Shown here one piece after another: positions 51,139-62,900 of a stretch of 64,000 nt of DNA. Under the pieces are notes generated by a model that ran no database searches, was not told where the DNA came from, and was given only the letters and a program-made list of their open reading frames with translations. The DNA is from Cylindrotheca closterium (taxonomy: Eukaryota; Bacillariophyta; Bacillariophyceae; Bacillariales; Bacillariaceae). Location: positions 551,601 through 615,600 of the forward strand of contig CAKOGP040000557.1 in NCBI GenBank assembly GCA_933822405.4, written 5' to 3'. A program made the position numbers and the translations under genes. Each line of letters starts with the position of its first letter. The first letter of the stretch is position 1.

Positions 51139-51947
51139 ATGATTGTTCAAAAACCCTCTACAGATAATCCCAAACCTCGTGGTGCCTTTATTGTCTTTGA
51201 GGGCGTCGATCGTTGCGGAAAGACTACTCAAGTTGGATTGCTCGTCAAACATCTGATGACGGCAGGATTGGCGGCCATGGCAATGAACTTTCCCGATCGA
51301 ACCACCATGGTCGGCGATCTCATCAATCAATATTTGAAATCGAAACAAGAACTGGACGATCGATCCGTCCATTTGCTCTTTTCGGCCAATCGATGGGAGG
51401 CTGTCCCCAAGTTGGAAGAAACCCTGAGTGAAGGTACCACCATTGTATGCGATCGGTATGCGTATTCGGGAGTTGCCTTTTCGTCATCCAAACCCAATTT
51501 GGCAACCGAATTGGAGTGGTGCAAGTCATGTGATGTTGGATTGCCAGCTCCAGATGCTGTCATCTTTTTGGATATCACACAAGAACAAGCTGAAAAACGA
51601 GGAGGGTAAGTTCGTTATTTTGAATCTCGATGCATTCTATTTTGGATTAGTTCATTGATTTCGCTCATGCAACTGTATATATATATATATGCATATGTGT
51701 CATTCTCCATTGCAGGTTTGGAGACGAGCGTTACGAACAAAGCGATATGCAAAAGCAAGTTCGAAAACAATTTGACAAACTGCAAAAAGAGGACGAAGCT
51801 GATGGTAGAGTGCCTTGGCATTTTGTCAATGCAGCACAAACAGTGGATGAAGTACAACACGATATTAATAAGATTGTCGAGAGTACGATTTCGTCTGTCC
51901 AAGAAAGCAAAAAGCCAGTGGGCAAGCTATGGAAGGCTGAAAAATAA
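51139..51947 (+). CDS. TMPK: Thymidylate (dTMP) kinase
   Basis: Exons 51139-51605 and 51716-51947 with a 110 bp intron that contains a short (TA)n run, giving 232 residues. The P-loop FEGVDRCGKTTQ (residues 20-31), the NFPDR motif, the DDRSVHLLFSANRWE segment and the DRYAYSGVAFS motif are all as in eukaryotic TMPK. The LID region GGFGDERYE is restored exactly by splicing. It phosphorylates dTMP to dTDP for DNA synthesis. No plastid or mitochondrial leader is convincing from the ATG at 51139. The 5' leader before it is a CTT/ATC-rich tract, and the open frame upstream to 51070 has no ATG. Confidence 0.92.
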
Positions 51948-52397
51948 ATAGGGTTAGACGATTACGTCCACCAAATTTTAATAATTGTATTCAAGAAATC
52001 CCTTGCTTTCTTGTCCATAGGGAAGCACATCAGCTTTGAATCATCGGCGATAGGAATGTGGTGAGAAATTTCCCTTTTAGTGGAAGCTAATCCAGTTGTA
52101 AAATGTGACGTTTGCTGTGACGTTTGCTGATGCGAGGAAGCGAGATGCTGGCCCAAACTCTAAGCAACAGACACCTGTAGTTCAGTCATCTACAATTTTG
52201 GAGCAGCCCACCAACAGTACTCCCTATCTCTAATTGTATACAAGCTTGTCTCTTCTCTCCATTCTGGGAGCTTGGAACAAAGCTGGCGCAATTCCACTCA
52301 GGAGATTGAATACAGGTTGCTCCAAATCATTATCTACCTTCCCCAAGGCCCCTATGCTCGTCGTTTGGCAGATCATGACATTGTCAAAGAAGCTGCC
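51948..52397. other. Convergent spacer, no gene seen
   Basis: 450 bp between TMPK and the TPR gene stops. Contains a short direct repeat GTGACGTTTGCT (twice, 52106-52129). Confidence 0.45.
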
Positions 52398-53669
52398 TTA
52401 GCTTTGGCTCTCTAAGAGACGTCTCAGCAATGATCTATGCGCTTCCATACTCCCCTTCGTGTCAGTGTGATCGTCCCCAAGCGTTCGTCGACGAATCTTG
52501 AGGGCTTCTGCACTCGCAGCAATTCCATCGTCTAGCAAACCTTGTTCGATCTTCACAGCCGAAACATTCTCGTAGACTGCCATCATATCGGGATGAGTAT
52601 GAAGAAAGGTTTCCTTGTAAATATCCAATGCCTCTTGGAAGAGTTGAATCGCCTTGTCCATATCGCCTTGCACCCTCATTGCCAGCCCCTGTTCGTTCAG
52701 TGCTCTCGCAATTTTCCCGCGCTTCAATGGTTTTAGGACACTCACAAGCTCCTGCGTGCGGGGATGTCCATTGCCAAGTACCTTTCGACGAAATTCCAGA
52801 GTCTTGGTGAGAGCATTGATGCACTCGTCCAGCATGTCTTGTCCTAGATATGCGTCTGCAAGATTTTCATAGGCATCTGCTGTGGAGGGGTGCATTTCAC
52901 CTAGCGTTTCCTTTTGTACCATTAGGACTTTGTTCAGCGTTCCCGTGAAACCTTCGAGGTCGCCTTGGACTTCCAGCATTCCTGCTTTTGTGCTGAGCGC
53001 TCTTACCAATACTTGTGTGTTGAAATCTCCCAGTCCTTTTAGCCGATAACAAACTTCGATGCTTTTATCAAGCATCTGATGGGCATCTTTCGGCCTATTT
53101 TGTTCATACAACAACCCTGCAGTGGCAATGTATACAAGTACAACGTCGGAGTGGTCTTCCCCATATACTTGTAGTAGGTTCGCAAGTACTTCTTTTTGGA
53201 TCTTCTGTGCTTCTGAAAATTTGCCTTGTCTTTGCAATGATAACGCTAGATTTTGGTTCAGATTCATCAACGCAGGCGACTCTAGCGAATGAAACTTGCT
53301 CTTGATGACCACAACTGTTCGGTAATATTTTTCGGCTTTTTCGTGGTCACCAGATTCCATAAAGACGCTGCCAATCAGTTCGTAGGTTTTTACTGTATCA
53401 TCATGTGATGCTCCCAATTTAGTATGCCGTATCTCAAGAGCTCTAGTCAGTGTCTCCAAGGCTTCATCATATTTTCCTTCCCTCATCAGCACATTTCCAA
53501 TGTGATGGGTTGTCAAGGCCACAGAAAGATCGTCTTCACCCAATTCTTTCGTTTGTATCTCTAACACTTTCTCTAGCATCTCCCTTGCCTTTTGATAGTT
53601 TCCTTGATGAAAATAGAGTATTCCCTTCTCCTTAATCTTCTCAACCGATTCGAGCTCGTTGGCCTCCAT
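52398..53669 (-). CDS. Tetratricopeptide-repeat protein, kinesin-light-chain-like
   Basis: Single exon, 423 residues. About eight TPR units of roughly 42 residues cover the whole length. The clearest are GILYFHQGNYQKAREMLEKVLEI, HIGNVLMREGKYDEALETLTRA and IGSVFMESGDHEKAEKYYRTV. The LGxxHxxT linkers (LGASHDDTVKTY, LGEMHPSTADAYENLADAY, LGDDHTDTKGS) are typical of kinesin-light-chain and Nephrocystin-type TPRs. No other domain is present, so it is probably a scaffold protein. Such TPR proteins are frequent in diatoms and function cannot be assigned. Divergent from the FSH hydrolase (267 bp). Confidence 0.85.
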   Translation of the reverse strand: MEANELESVEKIKEKGILYFHQGNYQKAREMLEKVLEIQTKELGEDDLSVALTTHHIGNVLMREGKYDEALETLTRALEIRHTKLGASHDDTVKTYELIGSVFMESGDHEKAEKYYRTVVVIKSKFHSLESPALMNLNQNLALSLQRQGKFSEAQKIQKEVLANLLQVYGEDHSDVVLVYIATAGLLYEQNRPKDAHQMLDKSIEVCYRLKGLGDFNTQVLVRALSTKAGMLEVQGDLEGFTGTLNKVLMVQKETLGEMHPSTADAYENLADAYLGQDMLDECINALTKTLEFRRKVLGNGHPRTQELVSVLKPLKRGKIARALNEQGLAMRVQGDMDKAIQLFQEALDIYKETFLHTHPDMMAVYENVSAVKIEQGLLDDGIAASAEALKIRRRTLGDDHTDTKGSMEAHRSLLRRLLESQS

Positions 53670-53936
53670 CGTTTTCGTTTGAGAAGACGCGTGTCTATAC
53701 TGCTTTCTCCTTCAAGATACAGCAATGATGCATAATAATGATGTTGATGTTGATGAATACACGTATGACATAGCAAGGGCCCCCCTGATAAGTCCCCCTT
53801 ATGAACATGCATTCATATTCTCGTATCCCCTTAAATTAACGAATAATCCGACTACAAATCCCTTTCTATATCTTTTCATTTTTCCAAATCATATCAACCA
53901 CCACATATATATCCTTGTTTTCAGACGACCATTTCG

Positions 53937-54836
53937 ATGCGATTCTCTGTTGGCAAGAGCTCTTTTGAATTAGGTCTTCTGTTTGTGTGTGGTTCCAGGT
54001 TTGTTCCAACGACGACATTAGCTTCGGCTGCCTTTATCTCTGCGTCATCATCGTCTGTAGTGGCATCTCAACAAGCACTATTATTTGGAACGACGACGAA
54101 AACAAACACAGCTACGCAAAGAACGAGCAGTACTCGGATGAAAATGACAACATCAGCAGCTTTAGACAATGATTCCAAAACTGAAATTCTTCGAGTTCTA
54201 GCCCTCCATGGAAGTGAAGGAAATGCAGAAGAATTTTCGGAACGCTTGATTCCCTTGCAAAATGTGTTGGGAGTGGAACATGACGGGACTAAGATTCAAA
54301 TGGAGATCACTTCCCTCCAAGCACCATTTGCAAAAGGAGGGGGATATGCCTGGTGGACCATGCCACCTGGTATCCGATCATACACCGCCAAGGAATATGA
54401 AGGATTTGAAGAATCGGCCACACGATTGCTGGACCAGTGGAATCTTGGTGGAGACGATGGTAAACCATTTGATCTGGTGTTGGGGCATTCACAGGGAGCC
54501 ATTCTTCTGGCCAGCATGATTGCGCTTGGTCGGACTCCATATAGCCCATCAATGGGATACATTTTGAATGGATGTGGCTACTGTCGGCCCTTTGAAGAAC
54601 AGGTCAAGACTTTGAAGCCTTCAACAAAAGATGCGCTGACACGATGCCTCTTTGTGATAGGAGCCAATGATCAGGTCACACCTCCGACCATTCAAGAGGA
54701 ATTGCGAGATGCCTTTCAGGCTGCGGGTTTGGAGGTTGCGACGCTGAAGCATTCGAAAGGACATGGACTGCCAAAGGAGAAGGACACCGAGGCAATACAA
54801 CAAATGGCGGATTGGATTCTGAGAATTGTACACTAG
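53937..54836 (+). CDS. FSH-family serine hydrolase, plastid-type leader
   Basis: Single exon, 299 residues. A leader with LASAAFISA matches the plastid ASAFAP pattern and is followed by a Ser/Thr-rich transit stretch to about residue 80. The FSH (PF03959) alpha/beta-hydrolase domain begins LRVLALHGSEGNAEEF and has the nucleophile elbow GHSQG with Ser185, the acid ANDQVTPP with Asp245, and HSKGHGLP with His276, so the catalytic triad is complete. Relatives include yeast Fsh1-3 and human OVCA2, esterases of long-chain or unknown esters. The substrate here is unknown. The stop is 80 bp from the convergent M16 gene. Confidence 0.87.
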   Translation: MRFSVGKSSFELGLLFVCGSRFVPTTTLASAAFISASSSSVVASQQALLFGTTTKTNTATQRTSSTRMKMTTSAALDNDSKTEILRVLALHGSEGNAEEFSERLIPLQNVLGVEHDGTKIQMEITSLQAPFAKGGGYAWWTMPPGIRSYTAKEYEGFEESATRLLDQWNLGGDDGKPFDLVLGHSQGAILLASMIALGRTPYSPSMGYILNGCGYCRPFEEQVKTLKPSTKDALTRCLFVIGANDQVTPPTIQEELRDAFQAAGLEVATLKHSKGHGLPKEKDTEAIQQMADWILRIVH

Positions 54837-54916
54837 TCACCTCATACTACGAGGCAGCCGCCAGAATAAAATAAAATGCAACACTTAGACAACCACATAT
54901 GCGCTAAAGCTCTAGT

Positions 54917-57900
54917 CTAAACAACCTCCTCAGGTTCGGGACACTTGTAACCCGTCAAATGACAGGTTGTCATGGTACGATTTTGCATCTTCAGGTGAGC
55001 CTGATCCAACAACCGTTGATTCGTAATGGCAGAAAGACTCTCGCCGCCCCAACCGGCAAGTCTATTGGCAAAGAACATAAAGTCCTCCTTTGTGGCCGTC
55101 AAGGCTTCATCACGCCACGTTTGTCTTCCTTCCTTGGTGTCTTGCTTCAAGTACTGAAGAAGAGCGACGTGACCGACACGATTCGGCTGAAGGGCACTTC
55201 CGTCCATCTTGCCAACCGTTCCAATAATGGCGGCTTGTGCTTCCACTGGCAAGTTCTCGTGCCCTTCCATTTGTCGCTGCACCCAGCCAGTAGCGTCACG
55301 GAAGATCTCCAATGTCGTATAGATGCTTGGTGTCTGCTCACTTTGGTAGATCACAACCCCAGAATCCAGATCCAATTGGGCCCAAGCTTGCGAAGCGCCA
55401 AGATTGAAGCGGATCCTTTCGTTCAAAAAGAAGCCTCCCAAATATTGAACAGCAGCCATGTGAGCTCCACTGATGTGCTCTCCTGGTTGATACAAGAAAC
55501 CTCCTCTGCCAACATCGTTCACCAAAGTTGGAGTCAAAAAGGCGGTAAAGGGATCTTCTATCTCCATCTCTGAATCCATTGCCAAGTGGCCATTAATGAC
55601 CCAGGGATGTTCCACCTTGGCAAAATCAGGGAAGGGGGTCTTTTGAGGAGCAGCCGGAAGCATGTCATTGACAAACATGTGAACCGCACCCCCAAGGTCG
55701 CTGATAGCCTTTTCGTCACCCGTAATACTCAACAACAGCCCAGAGTGGTGAGTGCGCTTGATGGCATCATGTGCAACCAAGAGTCTTGTGCCGAGAGCTT
55801 CCCATTTAGTGTCGTCCAACGCCTCTTGCAAGGCAGCACGAGCCTTGTATAGTTGGGTGATTCCGAACCATTGCTCTCGGATGAATCCAGGCAAGGTGTA
55901 TCGAGACTCGATTCTTTGGGTGGTGTACACGTGACCATTGCGTTGAATATCATCTTCCATATCGTCGATAATGTCCTGAAGAATGTTGATGACCTTTTGA
56001 CGCTTGTCAATGACCGAGTCGTAAATGACAGTCTTCATCAAGTTGAAGAGTTCGGCGCATCCCTTCTCGGCGAAGCAAGAGGTGCGGACCAAAAGCTTGG
56101 TGATCATGTGCTTGCCACTGTCGACCTTGTATCCATGATCTTCTTGGAATTCGTAGACTTCTTCCACAAGTGGTTCTATGGTCAATCCTCCTGTGTAAAG
56201 GTCAATGTGTTGCCTGATCTCAACATCGGACTTGCGTTCGGTACCAGCCTCAGCAAGCAAACGGCACATGAGCGGTAGCAAAATGACGTCCTTAAACTTC
56301 ATGTTGGAAATATCAATGGTGAAATCCACATAGGCAATGTTGTTGGAGTCGGGAACCGTATTCTCAATCATGGTCAGATCGGTATTGAAAACTTTGTCCG
56401 TAACCTTGGTGGGGATCTCAAAAGCTTCCTTTGGCAAATCCTCGGGCGACAAGCGTGGAATGGTGGCGATATCCAATGCGGAGTCACCCTCTTGCTGAAC
56501 ACGGTGAAGCTCGGCAGTTTGACGCATAATCTCGACACCAGTGGCCTTGTCCCAGAACTCGTCGGATTCGTTCAACCAAGCAATCTCGTTCTGAAGAAGA
56601 AAAAAAGAATCGTGAGCGAAATTTCGAACCATATGCCTGGCATCTGCATTGTCATTCAAACCACCGATTACTTACTCGTTCAGCACTGAGCTGCATCTCT
56701 GCACTAGGATAAAGGGTAGCAATGGCTTGGGCAGTGTTATCGGAAAGCCCCTTAGTCATCAACTCCAAAATGAATTCCATTCCCTCAACATTATCCGGAT
56801 CTTCCAATTGAGCTCGAAGAGATTTGAACTCTTCCAAATGAGTCAAAGCCAAGGTAGGATCCAAGTCGTAGTTCCACTTGCGCATGACCTTCTTGAACAT
56901 CTCGACACCTTGTGGAGAACCATCTTTACTATTCAAGTCACGCAAAATGAATTCGACTCTGTTCAATGCAGCTGCCATGGCCTCGCGATCAAAGCCATTT
57001 TGAGAAATTGCGGCCAACTTGTTGACAATCTTGGTACGAGCCAAACCGGCGTCGGCTTCCGAGGCCAACCCACTGACTCCCATCGTCATGACCCATTGTT
57101 GGAGGTTGGTGTCAAGCTTGGCAATGTAATCATCGCCCAAAACTTCCAACTCCTTGGCAATGGTGGCAGTGGGGGATCCAATCAACATTTCGTAAATCAA
57201 ATGCCAAGCAACTTCGGTACGTTGATCCATGGGCTTGTCGTTGAGAACCCACGAAATCGAAAGACGAAAGTCAAAGGTTTCTTCAAAGCTGGGATAGGCA
57301 ACTCGTTCTTCGACCGAGTTGATGGTATTGAGCATTTTGAATCCGACCTTGGAGTCTTCCGGCAAACTGACACCCAATTCCTCCAAGATAGAAACACCTC
57401 CGTTTTCCTCCGTCTTTTTGGCTTGATCATTCAACATGCGAGTAACAGCCTCGTCAACAGCATCCAAACAAGCATTGATATATTCGGGAGCACCATAACA
57501 GAAGACGCGTCCATTGGAGGGTTGGTAATAGGAGTTGTAGAATTTGATCATGTGGCCACGAACTCCGGAAAGAATTTCGTTCCACAATCCCTTGGGATTG
57601 TATCCATAGGTATGCTCCTTGAAGAGTCGATCGTGAACAAAATCATCCAAAGCTACATCGGGGAACATTTGGGCAGCACGGGCACGATTGTAGGCATTTC
57701 TGAAGTAGCATGAAAGGAATAGTGTGAGATTCACGAATGAAATTTGGCGTTCGAATGCCTGTACTCGTCTCTGCAACAACAAGAACTGTCATACACATAT
57801 CAGATATCAGTACTCACCCACTAATGTAAAGAGTTGTTTGATCCTCCTTGGTTTCAAGTCTCCATCCCTCTTGACGGTAGATCCATTCATGATCAGCCTC

Positions 57901-58512
57901 TCCCAACAACGGATGAAAGATACCATCCAACATGACGGCCATGGAGTTCTTGAAATCCTTCAAGTTTCTCGAAGCCATGGTGAAACTGGTACGATCGGCC
58001 TCGGACCAAGTTTCCAAATGCGTCTGCAAGGATCCAGCCTGTAGTTGATTGATAGGATCCTTGACAGGGTAGGTCTTGGATCCAGCCTTCACCGCGTTTT
58101 CAGTGATGGTGGCCAAACCACGATTGTCTGAAAGGGGAGTACGGAAACTGATTCCAAAGGTAGCGTCTTGTGTCAAATCGTCAGGAACCACAGTCATGAC
58201 GGACAAACCACTCTTGGTATGAGCCATCATCTTAATGTTGGCTCGTGCTTCGTCAATGTGTCCCTCATTGAGCACTTGGGTAAAGGAAGGATGTCCCACG
58301 ACTGCCTTAGAACCACCTCCACCACTTGTACTCAAGAGGATGGAGTGAATGCCGACACCCAGGAGAATGACACCCAAGATGGCACCTCCGATCTTTAGCT
58401 TTTTCTTTTTATCTTCCGAGAGTCCATCTCTGCCGACGCCGGAAAGATTGGTTCTGGCAAAAACTCCATCGGACTCAATGTCCTTCTTTTGTCTCCTCCT
58501 TGGACGATGCAT
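54917..58512 (-). CDS. Membrane-anchored M16 (PreP-like) pseudopeptidase A
   Basis: Exons 57818-58512, 56676-57699 and 54917-56590, introns of 118 and 85 bp, giving 1130 residues. A basic cytosolic tail precedes a membrane anchor (residues about 41-61), then the M16 fold aligns with presequence protease: FGISFRTPLSDNRGL, then TYPVKDPI, QTHLETWSEADRTSF and NLKDF. Where PreP has HxxEH, this protein has TITEN (135-139). Where PreP has the distal ligand in NEMKG, it has NRARA (about 236-240). All three zinc ligands are thus replaced and only the central Glu remains, so no metallopeptidase activity is expected. The C-terminal half (M16C-associated) is complete. The role may be scaffold, chaperone or receptor. 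Paralogue B is at 59965-63495. Confidence 0.85.
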
Positions 58513-59080
58513 AATGAACAATTTGCTTTGGTAGATTCAGTTGCTGTCAGTATAACCTTGCAGCCTTACTCCCAATAGAAATACTAACGAAAGGACAGGA
58601 GCTATGCAAAGAGAATTAAACTTGTTTGGTGTCGTTGTAGCGACAAAGAGGAAAGGATTCCCACCGAAGCACCCAAGGTTTGCTTGGGAAAGGCAGTCAT
58701 CCTTCATTTGGGGGGGATGCAATGTGCCTGGCTTGCTTCGTAGAAGTTGTACGACAACGATTTATGACTCTGCTCTATCTTGGGGAAGTAAAGGGGAGTT
58801 GGAAAAATATTCGGGGGATGGTGCGTCACATGATGAGACATTTTGCAAACCCGAAAAAGTCTTCCCCGAAATTGCAATCCGAAATTTGCGATCTTTGCTT
58901 CATTTTCAATTTTGATCCAAGCAATCGAAGCAATCGAAGCAATCGATCTATTGGGAGAACCATGATCATGCATCACATCAACAGATAATGTCAACCCACC
59001 AAAAAACAGTTCACATCGATCAATCTGTAGGTTGCGCACACTTAGAAAACATACAGAACTAATTCCCATTCACAGAAACC
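58513..59080. promoter_or_regulatory. Divergent intergenic region (M16-A / FKBP)
   Basis: 568 bp. It holds a short tandem repeat of GCAATCGAA (about 58919-58946) but no gene. Confidence 0.4.
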
Positions 59081-59890
59081 ATGACTACGAGACTAAGAAC
59101 TTCTCTTTCACTGTTCCTCTTCGCTGTTTCAGCTAGTGGTTCACTTGCTTTTGCTCCATCCATCAATAATGCTCCTCAGTTTGTTCGCCAAGAATCTAAA
59201 TCATCATGCTTGTACATTAGCCCCCTTGCGTCCAAGGATTACTTGACGGAGGATGGTGGTGTCCAAAAGGAGATTCTCTTTGAGGGAAAGGGGGGGATTC
59301 CAGCAAAAGGCACCAGCGTAATTATGAGCTATGCGGGTAGTCTGGCACCCAACAACTGGTCTTCACAAGAAGTGGTAGATTGTTGGTTGAGCGAACAACA
59401 AGGATTGGATCATTTGAAGGATGCCTTTCTCGACAGTGAAATTGATGAAGCCAAATTGACAAATCCGGACGAGTTTACCGAGGACTTTGTGACCAATACA
59501 CTAGATGTTCAAGCCAAGATTCAATGCAAAAAGCTTGTCTTGGCGGCCAAACGATTGGCGTCGAATCGTGGGGAACTGCCGTATGGGCACATGTTTGATT
59601 CCAATCCCGAATACTCGTATAAATTGGGATCCAACAAGCTCATCAAGGGCATGGAAATTGGATTGGCTACCATGAAGCCTGGCGAGTGGTCCGTCATCTC
59701 GATTCGTTCGGATTATGGGTACGGATCGGAAGGCTATCGCAAAGCCAATGGAGACGTCATTGTTCCACCTTTTGCTACTTTGAATTTTGAAGTCCAATTG
59801 TATCCAGAAGGAATTACAGATTTGAAGGGGCTGGAAGAATACTTGGGAGGTGGCGACGAGGCTTTTGACATTGATATTAATGATGTATAG
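59081..59890 (+). CDS. FKBP-type peptidyl-prolyl isomerase, plastid-type, with insertion
   Basis: Single exon, 269 residues. The leader ends SGSLAFAP, a textbook diatom plastid cleavage motif. The FKBP domain starts near residue 70 (GTSVIMSYAGSL), is interrupted by about 78 residues (91-168) that are acidic and helical, then resumes at GHMFDSNPEYSYKLGSNKLIKGMEIGL, GEWSVISI, YGYG and VPPFATLNFEVQL. The FDS and VPPFATL positions that line the active pocket are kept. It may act on thylakoid or stromal proteins. The insertion has no resemblance I know. It lies between the two M16 paralogues on the opposite strand, with 74 bp from its stop to the stop of M16-B. Confidence 0.87.
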   Translation: MTTRLRTSLSLFLFAVSASGSLAFAPSINNAPQFVRQESKSSCLYISPLASKDYLTEDGGVQKEILFEGKGGIPAKGTSVIMSYAGSLAPNNWSSQEVVDCWLSEQQGLDHLKDAFLDSEIDEAKLTNPDEFTEDFVTNTLDVQAKIQCKKLVLAAKRLASNRGELPYGHMFDSNPEYSYKLGSNKLIKGMEIGLATMKPGEWSVISIRSDYGYGSEGYRKANGDVIVPPFATLNFEVQLYPEGITDLKGLEEYLGGGDEAFDIDINDV

Positions 59891-59964
59891 AATGCTAAGA
59901 TTATTATAAAACAAAGCTAAAGAACGGTACAACTACTGGTAGTAGCTGCTGGAACTGGCACCCA

Positions 59965-62900
59965 TCACATGGCATGTGCCGCCGCCGCCATCAGCTTCTC
60001 GTCGTGCTCCATTAACCGATCATTCGTAACGGCAGAAAAACTAACACCGCCCCAATTGGCAAGTCTGTTGGCAACGAACAAAAAATCCTCCTTTGTTGCA
60101 TGCAAGGCTTCCTCGCGCCACTTTTGTCTTCCTTCCTTGGTGTCTTGCTTCAAGTACTGAAGAAGAGCGACGCGGCCAATTTCATCCGGCTGAAGGGAAC
60201 TGCCATCGATGTCACCAACTGAGGCAATGATTGCGGCTTGCGCTTCCACTGGCAAGTTATCCTGCCCTTCCAACTGCTTCTGCAACCAACCAGCATCATT
60301 ACAGAAGATCTCAATTGTCGAAGAGATGATTGGTGTCTCCTCACTTTGGTAGATCACAACCCCAGAATCCAGATCCAGTTGAGCCCAAACTTGAGAAGCG
60401 CCGAGATTGAAACTGAAACGGAACTTTTCTTTCAAAAAAAAGTTGCTAACATATTGAATTGCAGCCATGTGTGCTCCACTGATGTGCTCTCCTGGTTGAT
60501 ACAAGGATCCTCCCATACCAAAATCATGCACCAAAGATGGATTCCAAAAGACGATAGGCTCTTGGTCTACTAAGTCCACCTCTTGGTGCATTACCAGGTT
60601 GCCATCAACCACCCAGGGGTGCTCCACCTTAGCGAAATCAGGGAAGGGAGTCCTTTGAGCAGCAGGCGGAAGCATGTCTTCGACGAAAATCTTAGCCGCA
60701 TCAGTAATGTCCTTGATAGCCTTTTCGTCACCCGTAATGCTCAGCACCAGTCCAGAGTGGTGAGTACGCTTGATTGCATCGTGTGCTATCAAGAGTCGTG
60801 TAGCAAATTGGTCCCATTTAGAGTCGTCTTTTACTTCTTCAGCGAGTTCAAAACCCTTGAGCACTTGGGTTACTCCGAACCATTGTTCTCGGATGAATTC
60901 AGGCAAGGTGTACCTGGACAGCATGCTTTGAGTAGTGTACATGCCACCATTGCGCTTGATATCTTGGGCAGTATCGTACCAAATCCAATCAAGAATGTTC
61001 GTGGCCTTTTCACGCTCGTCAATCACCGAGTCGTAAATGACAGTCTTGATCAAGTGAAAGAGTTCTGCACACCCCTTCTCGGCGAAGCAAGAGGTGCGGA
61101 CCAAAAGCTTGGTGATCATGTGCTTGCCACTAGCAACCTTATATCCATGGTCCTCTTGGAACTCGTAGACTGCTTCCACAAGTGGTTCGATGGTCAAACC
61201 TCCAGTGTGAAGGTCAATTTGCTGTTGAATCTCAACATCGGATTGGCGTTCGGTGCCAGCGCAAACGAGCAAATAGCACATGAGCGGTAGCAGGATGACA
61301 TCCTTAAAGTCCATGTTGGAAATATCAATGGTAAAATCCACATAGGCAATGTTGTTGGAGTCGGGAACAGTGTTCTCAATCATGGTCAGATCGGAACCAA
61401 AAACGCCTTCCGTAACCTTGGTGGGAATCTCAGATGCTTCCTTTGGGAGATCCTCAGGCGACAACCGTGGAATGGTGGCGATATCCAATGCGGAGTCACC
61501 CTCTTGCTGAACACGGTGAAGCTCGGCAGTTTGACGCATAATCCCGGTCCGAGTGATCTTGTCCCAGTCCGATTCTTTTAACCATGCAATCTCGTTCTGA
61601 AAAGTAAAAGGAATTGTGAGCAACGCCTTGAATCATTGGCAACACTGCATTGTCATCCCAATCAAAACTTACTCGTTCTGCAGTGCTTTGCATCTCTGCA
61701 CTAGGATAAAGGGTAGCAATAGCTTGGGCAGTGTTATCGGAAAGTCCAATAGTCATCAATTCCAAAATGAATTCCATTCCCTCAACATTATCCGGATCTT
61801 CTAATTGGGCTCGAAGAGATTTGAACTCTTCCAAATGAGTCAAAGCCAAGGTAGGATCCAAGTCGTAGTTCCACTTGCACATGACCTTCTTGAACATCTC
61901 GACACCTTGTGGAGAACCATCGGGACTGTTCATGTCACGCAACATGAATTCCACCTTGTTTAATCCAACCGCCATGACCTCGCGATCAAAACCATTTTGA
62001 GAAAGTTCGTCTAGCATGTTTGTAATGTTGGTGCGGGCCTCACCCGCCGCGGCTTCCGAGGCCAACCCATTGACTCCCATGGTCATGACCCATTGTTGGA
62101 GGTCGGTATTGAGATAGGACACGTGATCGCCACCGAAGGATCCAATCAACATTTCGTAAATCAAATACCAGGCTACTTCGGTACGTTGATCCATGGGCTT
62201 GTCGTTGAGAACCCACGAAATCGAAAGACGAAAGTCAAAGGTTTCTTCAAAGCTGGGATAGGCAACGCGTTCTTCGACCGAGCTGATGGTATTGAGCATT
62301 TTGAATCCGACCTTCGAGTCTTCCGGCAAACTGACGCCCAATTCCTCCAAGACAGAAACACCTCCGTTTTCCTCCGTCTTTTTGGCTTGATCATTCAACA
62401 TGCGAGTGACAACCTCATCAACAACGTCCAAACAAGCATTGATATATTTGGGAGCACCATAACAGAAGACGCGTCCATTGGAGGGTTGGTAATAGGAGTT
62501 ATAGAATTTGATCATATGCTCTCGAGCTCCGGAAAGAATTTCGTTCCACAATCCCTTGGGATTGTATCTATAGGTATGTCCCTTGAAAAGCCGGCTGTAA
62601 ACAAAATCATCCAAAGCTACGTCGGGGAACATTTGGGCAGCACGGGCACGATTGTAGGCATTACTGAAGTAGCCAAAGCGGAAAAAGTCGTATGAGATTT
62701 ACGAATGAAATTTGGCGTTCGAATGCCTGTACTCGTCTCTGCAACAACAAGAACTGACGTCAGTACTCACCCACTAATGTAAAGAGTTGTTTGATCATCC
62801 TTGGTTTCAAGTCTCCATCCCTCTCGACGGTAGATCCATTCATGGCGAGCCTCCCCCAATAACGGATGAAAGATACCATCTAACATGACTGCCATGGAGT

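Noticed and set aside
56649..57713. Long plus-strand frame (354 codons) opposite M16-A
   Set aside because: Antisense shadow of a conserved coding exon. It has no independent similarity, and a counterpart occurs opposite M16-B (62093-62695).
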